This document shows positions 1 through 8,182 of a stretch of 8,238 bases of DNA, piece after piece. Under the pieces are notes generated by a model, which was given only the letters and a program-made list of their open reading frames with translations, was not told the DNA's origin and searched no databases. Positions within the stretch are counted from its first letter, which is position 1. Each line of letters starts with the position of its first letter. The stretch comes from Gemmatimonadota bacterium (lineage in GTDB: Bacteria > Gemmatimonadota > Gemmatimonadetes > Longimicrobiales > Gaopeijiaceae), in the NCBI GenBank assembly GCA_018678395.1, contig JAHHMJ010000469.1, positions 1-8,238 on the forward strand, written 5' to 3'. Position numbers and translations under genes: made by a program.

Positions 1-2132
<2,132 letters not shown>

Positions 2133-2134
2133 CT

Positions 2135-2139
2135 ACCTC
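2135..2139 (-). promoter_or_regulatory. Ribosome binding site of thiC
   Basis: GAGGT on the minus strand, 5 nt before the ATG at 2127-2129. It supports this start over downstream methionines. A CCTC run just upstream on the transcript (complement of 2150-2153) can pair with GAGG of this site (2136-2139), which would hide it. That pairing is weak (4 bp, 10-nt loop), and its role in the riboswitch is inferred. Confidence 0.6.
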
Positions 2140-2173
2140 GCGCGGGGCGGAGGCGCGGTACGCCGGGGGTGAG

Positions 2174-2205
2174 CGCGCGATTGCGCGGGGGCGGCCGTCG
2201 CCGCC
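2174..2205 (-). other. Two GC hairpins in the thiC leader, possible expression platform
   Basis: Between the aptamer and the thiC ribosome site are two perfect adjacent hairpins. One is GGCGGC/GCCGCC with a 4-nt loop (2190-2205). The other is GCGCG/CGCGC with a 4-nt loop (2174-2187 counting the stem). Neither is followed by a run of T, so they do not look like intrinsic terminators. They may organise the switch between ribosome site open and closed, but GC-rich DNA makes short hairpins common, so the role is uncertain. Confidence 0.35.
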
Positions 2206-2217
2206 TGCTCACCGACC

Positions 2218-2304
2218 GACCGCGCTCCCTCCGCCGGTGTGAACCGGATCAGGTTCCAAGGGACTCTCTCAACCTCGGCCGGCGCCGAAGTACCCCTGGC
2301 GGTC
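2218..2304 (-). promoter_or_regulatory. TPP riboswitch (THI element) controlling thiC
   Basis: On the minus strand this reads as a complete thiamine pyrophosphate aptamer. Closing stem P1 pairs GACCGC (2299-2304) with GCGGTC (2218-2223). GGGGT follows, then a variable hairpin ACTTCGGC/GCCGAGGT (2284-2291 with 2272-2279, tetraloop GCCG). Next are the conserved TGAGA (2267-2271) of the pyrimidine-binding arm, CCTGATCCGG (2244-2253) and the terminal GCGGAGGGA of the pyrophosphate-binding arm. The P5 region CCGGT...ACCGG closes a loop that differs from the common UAAU. The aptamer lies 88 nt upstream of the thiC start, the classic location. No T-tract terminator follows, so control of translation or another non-intrinsic mechanism is more likely than intrinsic termination (inference). 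Confidence 0.95.
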
Positions 2305-2311
2305 AAAGACG

Positions 2312-2340
2312 AAGGTCCGGCGGCGAAGGGCGGGTGTCAA
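2312..2340 (-). promoter_or_regulatory. Probable sigma-70-type promoter of thiC
   Basis: A perfect TTGACA -35 box (complement of 2335-2340) is followed after 17 nt by GACCTT (2312-2317) in the -10 position. The -10 is a poor match to TATAAT. However, the predicted start of transcription, about 7 nt further on, falls at the first bases of the riboswitch P1 stem near 2304, which fits well. The promoter sits in the 68-nt gap after the lipoprotein gene, so thiC need not depend on read-through. Confidence 0.5.
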
Positions 2341-2372
2341 CGTCGTCCCCCACCGGCCGGACCGATCGGCGA

Positions 2373-2822
2373 TCAGCAGTCGCCGCCGCGCGCGCCGTTC
2401 GGGACGCAGTCGAAGCGATCGCGGCGAACGTCGTACACCCAGCGATCCCCGTCCTCGAGGACGAAGTCGATCGTGCGCATCGCCCGGGCCTGATTCTGCA
2501 TCCGCGCCGGGTCGATATTGTCCGCGCTGGGGCGCTCGATGAGGATGTAGTGGGCGCTCCCGAAGACCGCGGACTGGGTGCAGAAGCTGGTGACGCGACC
2601 GACGGGCGCATCGCCGATGCGCTGCCGCTGACCGGAGTTGAGCCCGACCAGGAACACCCGCTCGAGAAGTCCCCCGCCCTGCCGGTTGTCGATGTCGATG
2701 CACGCGATCGGGGCGTTCGGATCGAAGTCCTGCTGTGCGGCGGCACTACCGCCGCTCGAGGCGCATGCGGCGGTCACGAGGGCCGTCACGCCGCAGAGAA
2801 GTGAGAGGGCACGGATACGCAC
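2373..2822 (-). CDS. Small putative lipoprotein, function unknown
   Basis: I do not recognise a named family. The 149-residue product starts with a basic n-region and hydrophobic segment (MRIRALSLLCGVTALVTAAC). Cys20 sits in a lipobox-like VTAAC followed by a small, flexible ASSGGSAAAQQ linker, so export and lipidation are likely. The residue after the cysteine is alanine, which under the enterobacterial +2 rule would send it to the outer membrane (inference). The mature part has alternating strands around IDNRQGGGLLERVFLVGL and HYILIERPS and could be a small beta domain. Cysteines 41, 81, 139 and 149 could form two disulfides. The GTG start at 2822 is backed by a strong GGAGG (2829-2833) six nt upstream. 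It lies 76 nt after the beta-barrel gene on the same strand, so it may be the operon's last gene or separately transcribed. Confidence 0.8.
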   Translation of the reverse strand: MRIRALSLLCGVTALVTAACASSGGSAAAQQDFDPNAPIACIDIDNRQGGGLLERVFLVGLNSGQRQRIGDAPVGRVTSFCTQSAVFGSAHYILIERPSADNIDPARMQNQARAMRTIDFVLEDGDRWVYDVRRDRFDCVPNGARGGDC

Positions 2823-2898
2823 GGGGAACCTCCAGAGGATTCGATGGGGCCGGACGCCTCAGGAATACCGCGAATCCACTGTCGATGCCACCCGCCCC

Positions 2899-4137
2899 TC
2901 AGTAGAAGAGGGAGATGCGGACGAAGACCTGGCGGCCGTACGCTCCGAACTCGGTGGGCAGGATCGGGACACTCGGGGCGCCTCCAGACAGCGAGGGGCG
3001 ATCGCCCGTAGAGAGGAGGCCCCCGACGCCGACGCGGGCGGAGCGGCCCAGGTCGTAGGACGCAGAGGGCGTCCACGCGGTGCTGCGGTCGTCCAGATTC
3101 GCCAGGACCGACAGGGCGAGCGAGAGTCGGCCCTCGTCGTCGGGCGACGCCACCACGGCGGCCCCGCCGTAGTACCTGCCCAGGTAGTAGGTCTCCCCGC
3201 GGCTCAGCACCGGGGAGGCGAGCTGTGCGGGGTACTCGGCCGCCGACCCCGCGCCGTCTCCGTTGTAGTGGATCTCCGCACTGACGGACACGCGCGTCGA
3301 CACCCGGTCCACACCGAGCGTGGCACGCGTCGCATCCCCCACCGCTCCTTCCAACCGGAGCTGCGCGTGATCGCCGAGCCAGGTCACTCCGGCGAGCCCC
3401 ACGGTCCGGTCCCAGAACCGCCCGCCGCCGCCCCACACCTCCCACCGCGCACCCGACCAGCTGCCCCGCACCCCTCCGGAGACCCCGTCCTCACCGCGGT
3501 CCACCAGCACCCCGTCGACCTCGACGCCCCCGGGATAGGCCAGCGCGCGAATCCCGTCCACTCCCGGCCGCTCCTCCACATCGAGTTCGAAGGGGCTGAA
3601 CGCCGCCCACAGATCCGCGACGGGGAAGAGCACGGACGTGCCCCACGAGATCGCCTGCCGTCCGATCGTCCAATCGACCGGCCCGGTGAAGAGCCGCAGC
3701 GCAATGCGGTCGAAGTCGTGCACGACGCGGGTGCCCTCGGTGTCGACCCAGGTGGCGCTCGCGTCGAAGGCTCGGCCCGGGCGACGACTCACCCCGAAGC
3801 CCGCCGGTCCGAGTGCGCCCGACGCACTCACGGACGCCAGGACTCGCTCGTGAACCTCCAGGACCGCGCGATCCGTCCATTCCACGCTCCACTTCAGGCG
3901 GACGACTCCACCGTGAACGCCTTGCACGTCGTCGTCGGAGGACTCGAGCGCAGGGTCCACCCAGCTGGTCAGCGACTGGAGGGTCGCTCCGAGATCGAAC
4001 CGCCACGCATCGCCCGCGCTCTGGGCGGAGGCGGCTTGCGCATCGAGGCCGATCACCCCCACGAGGACGAGGCCGATCACCCCGATCCGGCCGATGCCGT
4101 GCCCACGCGGGGGCGTCATCGAACCGGGCCGCGTCAT
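2899..4137 (-). CDS. Outer-membrane beta-barrel (porin-like) protein
   Basis: A 412-residue exported protein. The hydrophobic signal sequence (about 15-35) ends in ASA (36-38), a good signal peptidase I site before Gln39. The mature part is made of short alternating, aromatic-rich strands such as RWEVWGGGGRFWDR, separated by acidic turns, and ends in VRISLFY, the aromatic C-terminus typical of BAM-inserted barrels. GRQAISWG (159-166) and ERPGVDGIR (189-197) resemble the GRQ-x3-WG and RPGxD pattern of porin-like barrels of the DUF1302/alginate-export kind; that assignment is from memory and tentative. The chosen ATG (4135-4137) overlaps the ATPase stop as ATGA, with a GGAGG 13 nt upstream. Met7 (4119) is an alternative with no clear ribosome site. 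The frame stays open upstream to about 4692, but that part runs inside the ATPase gene and is low-complexity arginine-rich shadow. As last gene of the transporter operon it may be the outer-membrane exit or receptor. Confidence 0.85.
   Translation of the reverse strand: MTRPGSMTPPRGHGIGRIGVIGLVLVGVIGLDAQAASAQSAGDAWRFDLGATLQSLTSWVDPALESSDDDVQGVHGGVVRLKWSVEWTDRAVLEVHERVLASVSASGALGPAGFGVSRRPGRAFDASATWVDTEGTRVVHDFDRIALRLFTGPVDWTIGRQAISWGTSVLFPVADLWAAFSPFELDVEERPGVDGIRALAYPGGVEVDGVLVDRGEDGVSGGVRGSWSGARWEVWGGGGRFWDRTVGLAGVTWLGDHAQLRLEGAVGDATRATLGVDRVSTRVSVSAEIHYNGDGAGSAAEYPAQLASPVLSRGETYYLGRYYGGAAVVASPDDEGRLSLALSVLANLDDRSTAWTPSASYDLGRSARVGVGGLLSTGDRPSLSGGAPSVPILPTEFGAYGRQVFVRISLFY
4045..4083 (-). 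repeat. 15-bp in-frame direct repeat in the barrel's signal peptide
   Basis: The 15-base sequence gaggccgatcacccc occurs at 4045-4059 and again at 4069-4083, offset by 24 bases (8 codons). It encodes the doubled GVIGL in IGVIGLVLVGVIGL, the hydrophobic core of the signal peptide. It is probably a local duplication that lengthened the h-region. Confidence 0.75.
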
Positions 4138-4874
4138 CGACTCGCGCCGTCCTCCACCACGCGCCCGTCGAGCATCCGGATCACCCAAGGCGTGCGGTCG
4201 AGAACGGCCCGGTCGTGCGTGGCGAAGAGGAAGGTGGTGTCCAGTTCCCGATTGAGCTCGAGCATCAGGTCGATGAGTTCGTCCGAGGCGGCGCTGTCGA
4301 GGTTCGCGGTCGGCTCGTCGGCGAGAACGATGCTGGGCTGGGTCGCCAGCGCGCGCACCACCGCGACCCGCTGCTGCTGTCCCCCGCTCAACTCGTGGGG
4401 CTTGCGGTCCATCATGTCGCCGAGCCCGACCCGTTCGAGAAGGGGCTCGACGATCTGGCGCCGCGCCGCCGGGTCGCGATTCCGGAGCAGCAGGGTGAAC
4501 TCGGCGTTCTCGTAGGCGATCAGCACCGGCACGAGGTTGTACGCCTGAAAGACGAAGCCCACGTGGGCGAGGCGGAAGTCGGCAGCCTCTCCACGACTGA
4601 GAGACGACACGTCGCGACCGCCGACGATCACCCGCCCGGTAGTCGGAGTGTCCAGAACGCCGACGAGATTGAGCAGCGTGGTCTTCCCGCATCCGGACGG
4701 ACCGGCGAGCGCCGCGAAGGCCCCCTGGTCGACCACCAGGTCCACACCCCGGAGCGCATGGACCTCGAGCGGTCCCTGCCGAAACACCTTGGTGACACCC
4801 TCCACCCGGATGGGCTGTGCCGCGTCGTCCATCACCGTCTCCGCGCTCGGAGCACCCCCGGGCGTCGTCGTCAT
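4134..4874 (-). CDS. ABC transporter ATPase, LolD/MacB type
   Basis: This is the 246-residue nucleotide-binding subunit that should power the two permeases encoded just upstream. All motifs are intact: Walker A GPSGCGKTT (58-66), Q-loop FVFQ ending at Q110, signature LSGGQQQR (162-169), Walker B IVLADEP (182-188) with catalytic E187, D-loop NLDS (191-194) and switch H220 in FATHD. The FQAYNLVPVL stretch and LSGGQQQR are typical of the LolD/MacB/FtsE group. The frame extends to 4952, but the ATG at 4874 is preferred: GAGGA (4882-4886) lies 7 nt upstream and overlaps the permease B stop (TGAGGA), and the added N-terminus would be arginine-rich shadow. The first 20 residues are a non-conserved extension. 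Its stop overlaps the barrel gene start (ATGA). Housekeeping LolD is an alternative identity, but the context argues for a dedicated system. Confidence 0.95.
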   Translation of the reverse strand: MTTTPGGAPSAETVMDDAAQPIRVEGVTKVFRQGPLEVHALRGVDLVVDQGAFAALAGPSGCGKTTLLNLVGVLDTPTTGRVIVGGRDVSSLSRGEAADFRLAHVGFVFQAYNLVPVLIAYENAEFTLLLRNRDPAARRQIVEPLLERVGLGDMMDRKPHELSGGQQQRVAVVRALATQPSIVLADEPTANLDSAASDELIDLMLELNRELDTTFLFATHDRAVLDRTPWVIRMLDGRVVEDGASR

Positions 4875-4884
4875 CGACTCGTCC

Positions 4885-6129
4885 TCATTCGTAGAAACGC
4901 ATCGCCTCGGCCGGCGCCAGGCGGGCCGCACGGAGCGCCGGATAGATCGCACTGCTGATCGTCGCCACCGCCACCAGAACGCTCGCGGTCACCCACTTGG
5001 ACACGACGATCTGACTGCGCATCACCATGTTCGCGAGATCGACGCCGGCCAGCTCGATCTCCTCGATGCCCCAGGCGGCGACGGAGATACCCCACCGCGC
5101 GAGGGCCCCGTGAATCGCGAGTGCCAGCGCCAGACCCAACACCATCGACAGCGCCGTCATGAGCGCGGTCTCGGCGAGGACCAGCCGGGCCAGGCGTCCT
5201 CCGCGCAGCCCCAGAGCGTTCAGGAGTCCGAACTCGCGCACCCGCTCGAGGACCGAGACGAGGAAGGTGTTCGCGATGGCGAAGACCACCACCAGGTAGA
5301 TCACGACGGCATAGACGTACAGGAAGGCGTCGTCGATTTCGATGAATCCGACCATCTCGGGAAGCGCCTCTCGCCAGGTCAGGACCTCGAGCCCGGCACC
5401 GCCCTCGGGCAGCGCCTCCCGGATGCGATCCTGAACCGTTTCGGGCTCCACCCCCGACTCGACGAGCACTCCGAACTGGACGAGCTGGTCGTCCAGACCC
5501 AGCGCATCGCCCGCCGCCTCCAGCGTGGTGTAGGCGAGCACCTCGTCGAGGTCGGCGCGACCCGACCGGACGATCCCCGCAACGTGGAAGAGGGCTCGGG
5601 TCAGCTCCCCGTCCGCGCCCGTCGCCGTGAGCACCACGCGGTCGCCCGGACCCACCTCCAGCTCCTCGGCCACCGGTCCCCCGAGCAGGAGGGGTGCGCG
5701 CAGTTCGGTGTCGTCGAGGCGGTCGCCCTCGACGACGTCTGCGTCCACGTCGCGCAGCGCGACCTCCGCCCTCGGCCGAATGCCCAGCAACTGCACGGGG
5801 CGGTTTCCGACTGCGGTGCTGAGCAGCCCGTCGATGGCGACCCGCGGCATGACGTTCGCGACGCCGTCCACCGCAGCCACGAGCTCGCCGACCGTCTGCG
5901 CCCCATCGATCAGGATGTCGCCCGAACGGGCTTCCCAGTACCCCTCGCCGTGGACGAGCACTTCGCCGCCGGCGCCCTCCACGGCGGCGTCCAGCATCTG
6001 GAAGTGGCTGTCGTCGCCCACTCCCATCGCCGCGAGCACCATCGCGTACGACAGGGTGACCGCCGACATGAGGATCAGGGTCCGGCTGCGTTGCCGCCAC
6101 AGATTCCGCCAGGCGAGTCGCCAGATCAC
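4885..6129 (-). CDS. FtsX/LolC-E-like ABC permease B
   Basis: A 414-residue inner-membrane permease with the MacB/LolCE/FtsX layout: TM1 about 17-36, a large periplasmic domain about 37-265, TM2 about 268-291, TM3 about 315-340 and TM4 about 378-398. The cytoplasmic loop carries LERVREFG (294-301), the segment expected to contact the ATPase. The C-terminus YPALRAARLAPAEAMR matches the usual P-x-RAA-x-L-x-P-x-EA-[LM]-R ending of this family. The GTG start (6127-6129) overlaps the permease A stop as GTGA, with a GGAGG 5 nt upstream (6135-6139). The frame is open far upstream (to 6621), but that part lies inside permease A and is not protein-like. It is clearly paralogous to permease A and probably pairs with it as a heterodimer, as LolC does with LolE. 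Confidence 0.93.
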   Translation of the reverse strand: MIWRLAWRNLWRQRSRTLILMSAVTLSYAMVLAAMGVGDDSHFQMLDAAVEGAGGEVLVHGEGYWEARSGDILIDGAQTVGELVAAVDGVANVMPRVAIDGLLSTAVGNRPVQLLGIRPRAEVALRDVDADVVEGDRLDDTELRAPLLLGGPVAEELEVGPGDRVVLTATGADGELTRALFHVAGIVRSGRADLDEVLAYTTLEAAGDALGLDDQLVQFGVLVESGVEPETVQDRIREALPEGGAGLEVLTWREALPEMVGFIEIDDAFLYVYAVVIYLVVVFAIANTFLVSVLERVREFGLLNALGLRGGRLARLVLAETALMTALSMVLGLALALAIHGALARWGISVAAWGIEEIELAGVDLANMVMRSQIVVSKWVTASVLVAVATISSAIYPALRAARLAPAEAMRFYE

Positions 6130-7409
6130 GTCGTCCTCCCCGCGATGGTGGGGGCCGGCTCCAGCCGCGCGGCTGTCCACGCCGGCCACAATCCGCTCAA
6201 CACCGCCACACCGAGCATGACCACGACCGGCTCCACGACCGTGCGCACGCCGAGTTCGGCGTACAGGCGATCCGAGAAGGCGACCCCCATGTACGAGAAC
6301 GACGTCTGGTCGGTGAAGAGTTCGAGGTTCAGCCCCGCGGTGGCGTGATAGCCGGCGATCGCCGCGCCCAGCCCGCAGCCGATCAAGGCTCCCGCGCCGC
6401 CGAGAACCAGCGCTTCGACGAGCAGCGTCCGCAGCAGCCGACGGGGCCGCATCCCGACCGCCACCAGGACCCCGAACTCCCTCCTCCGCTCGAGCGCGCT
6501 CATGCGCTGGGTGTTCAGGATGCCGACCGCCGCCACGAGGTAGATGAAGACGTACATGCTCGCGAAGCTCGAGCGACTGACCGTGATGATCTGGAAGATC
6601 CCGGGCAGGAGTTCGGGCCACGCCCGCACGACCGCCTCCTCCTCATCGAGCCCCTCCGGATCTCGCGAGGCGCCGAGGGCTGACGCTACCGCGTCGGCCA
6701 CGGAACTCGCGCGGTCCAGGTCGTCCGTCCGGACCAGGATCGCGTTGGCGCGTCCCTCCAGCGCGGCGAGGAAGCGGGCGTCGTCGATGTGGACGAAGCT
6801 CGACTGCTGATCGACGGCGAAGTTGCCGGTGCGGACGACCCCCACCACGACCAGCAGATCGTTCCCTAGCGAACCGTCGGCCGCCTCCGCGAAGACCACC
6901 AGCTCGTCGCCCGCCCCGACACGAAGCTTCCGAGCCAGTGACTCGCCGAGCACGACCTCCCGCGGAGCGCCGAGAGGCGCCGCCTCGTCGGCCAGCCAGC
7001 GGCCGTCCACGATGCCGTCGGCGATCGGTGTGGCCGCCGTCTCCAGATCGGGGTGGACGCCGACGACCCGTCCGACCTGCGATCGCTGCTCGTGTCCGAT
7101 GATGCCGAACAACTCGACCCGGGGAGACACCTCGACCACCCCCTCGACCGCCCGGACGGTGCCGAGCAGATCGGCGTCCACCGTGAGCGCGTGGTAGGGC
7201 CGGGGCGTGTCCGCCCATCCCGCCGTCTGAACCTGCAACTGGCCGGTGTCCACCGAGGTCGCCGCCCGCACCATCTGCCCGAGCCACCCTTCGATGAAGG
7301 CCAGGGACCAGACCATCAGCGCCACGGAGAGGGCGATCCCGGCGAGCGTCAGCGCGGTACGCCAACGGTGGCGGGCCAGGTTCCTGATGCCCAACCGCAC
7401 GGCGAGCAC
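6126..7409 (-). CDS. FtsX/LolC-E-like ABC permease A
   Basis: A 427-residue permease with TM1 about 18-40, a periplasmic domain about 41-270, TM2 about 275-298, TM3 about 326-352 and TM4 about 392-412. It shares AVGILNT and LERRREFG (306-313) with the equivalent part of permease B. The periplasmic part contains VVLGESLARKLRVGAGDEL, typical of MacB-like periplasmic core domains. The C-terminus reads AARLEPAPTIAGRTT and lacks the EA[LM]R ending seen in permease B. I chose the GTG at 7409: an AGAGG (7419-7423) lies 9 nt upstream, the gap after the LolA-like gene is 5 nt, and it retains the LGIRNLARHRWRT motif before TM1. A second GTG at 7400 would lose three residues. The frame opens upstream to 7646, but only as arginine-rich shadow of the LolA-like gene. 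Confidence 0.93.
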   Translation of the reverse strand: MLAVRLGIRNLARHRWRTALTLAGIALSVALMVWSLAFIEGWLGQMVRAATSVDTGQLQVQTAGWADTPRPYHALTVDADLLGTVRAVEGVVEVSPRVELFGIIGHEQRSQVGRVVGVHPDLETAATPIADGIVDGRWLADEAAPLGAPREVVLGESLARKLRVGAGDELVVFAEAADGSLGNDLLVVVGVVRTGNFAVDQQSSFVHIDDARFLAALEGRANAILVRTDDLDRASSVADAVASALGASRDPEGLDEEEAVVRAWPELLPGIFQIITVSRSSFASMYVFIYLVAAVGILNTQRMSALERRREFGVLVAVGMRPRRLLRTLLVEALVLGGAGALIGCGLGAAIAGYHATAGLNLELFTDQTSFSYMGVAFSDRLYAELGVRTVVEPVVVMLGVAVLSGLWPAWTAARLEPAPTIAGRTT

Positions 7410-7414
7410 GGTCG

Positions 7415-8182
7415 TCAGCCTCTCGCGACCCGACGCAGTCCGCGCCGGGTGAAGAGGTCGCCTTCGACGTCCACGTCGAGTTCGAGCGTGTGGTAGATGA
7501 CCACGGTCCGCTCGGACGGGGTGTCCGTCGGGATCACCGTCAGGGTGAGCGGCAACAGGCGACCCGACACCTCGGCGACGTCGGAGTAGCGCATGGTGCG
7601 GACGAGGTCGTCGCCGTCGAAGTAGTCGGTGCGCGAGGGCACCCATCGCTCGTCCAGCCAGAACTCGACCCGGGTGTAGACCACGGGTGCCTCGGGGCGC
7701 GGCGTGAGGGTGATGCGCAGCGCTCGTTCATCGCCCTCGTCCACCCAATCGGCCTCGGCAGAGTAGTCCTCACGGTACGACGTCTCACGCAGCAGATCGT
7801 CATTCGTGAAGTGGCTCCCCATCCAGCTCTCCGACAGGAGGCCCGACGGAATCCGGATGAGTCGGTCCGCCCGCGGCGCGTAGTTCCAGAGCCCGTCGTC
7901 GGTCATCAGGGTCGCGGTCCCTTCTTCGCGAGCCGGCGCACGGATCACGATCAGGGCGTCGTCCATGCCGCGCGACCAGCTCTCCAGCGTGAGCTCCCGG
8001 GTCCCCCGGGCGCGCTCGACCCGCATCGTCATGACCGCGTGGGACGAAGACGCGCGGTACAGGTCGTCGAGATGGTCCAGGACGGCGGCGACGTCGGGGG
8101 CCGCCTGGGCGGCCGCCGGCGGGGCCGGCACGAACACCGCACCAACCAGGAGGGCGAGCGCGATTCTCCTGAAGTCGGACAT
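7415..8182 (-). CDS. LolA-like outer-membrane lipoprotein-sorting protein
   Basis: A 255-residue exported periplasmic protein of the broad LolA-fold group usually annotated 'outer membrane lipoprotein-sorting protein'. These proteins carry lipid or lipidated cargo across the periplasm in a half-barrel. It has a signal peptide (RRIALALLVGAVFV, then PPAAAQA) with cleavage probably after residue 27 and no lipobox, so it should be soluble. Family marks are LWNYAPRADRLIRIPSGLL (98-116) followed by SWMGSHFTNDDLLRE (119-133), the most characteristic stretch. Later come beta strands such as YTRVEFWLDERWVPSR. It opens the operon with two LolC/E-like permeases, a LolD-like ATPase and a barrel, so it probably shuttles cargo from the permeases to the outer membrane. 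The start has two adjacent ATGs; see the ribosome site entry. It is not canonical LolA, which is shorter (about 200 residues). Confidence 0.9.
   Translation of the reverse strand: MSDFRRIALALLVGAVFVPAPPAAAQAAPDVAAVLDHLDDLYRASSSHAVMTMRVERARGTRELTLESWSRGMDDALIVIRAPAREEGTATLMTDDGLWNYAPRADRLIRIPSGLLSESWMGSHFTNDDLLRETSYREDYSAEADWVDEGDERALRITLTPRPEAPVVYTRVEFWLDERWVPSRTDYFDGDDLVRTMRYSDVAEVSGRLLPLTLTVIPTDTPSERTVVIYHTLELDVDVEGDLFTRRGLRRVARG

Noticed and set aside
2823..2898. A promoter for the lipoprotein gene in the 76-nt gap (TCGACA and TATTCC on the minus strand)
   Set aside because: The two boxes are only 12 nt apart, too close for a sigma-70 promoter, and no other pairing looked convincing.
2638..4515. 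A 625-codon plus-strand open frame opposite the barrel and ATPase genes
   Set aside because: It is low-complexity Arg/Pro-rich sequence antisense to well-supported genes.
4138..4692. Upstream extension of the barrel gene to give a 597-residue protein
   Set aside because: The extension overlaps the ATPase gene in another frame and is arginine-rich. The ATGA junction and the signal peptide just after 4137 mark the real start.
4648..6348. A 566-codon plus-strand open frame opposite the ATPase start and permease B
   Set aside because: It is His/Arg/Asp-rich antisense shadow with no domain, opposite a clear FtsX permease.
4134..7409. A MacAB-type antibiotic or macrolide exporter
   Set aside because: The ATPase is a separate protein and not fused to the permease, there are two distinct permeases, and there is no MacA-like adaptor or TolC. 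The LolCDE-like arrangement with a LolA-like carrier fits better.
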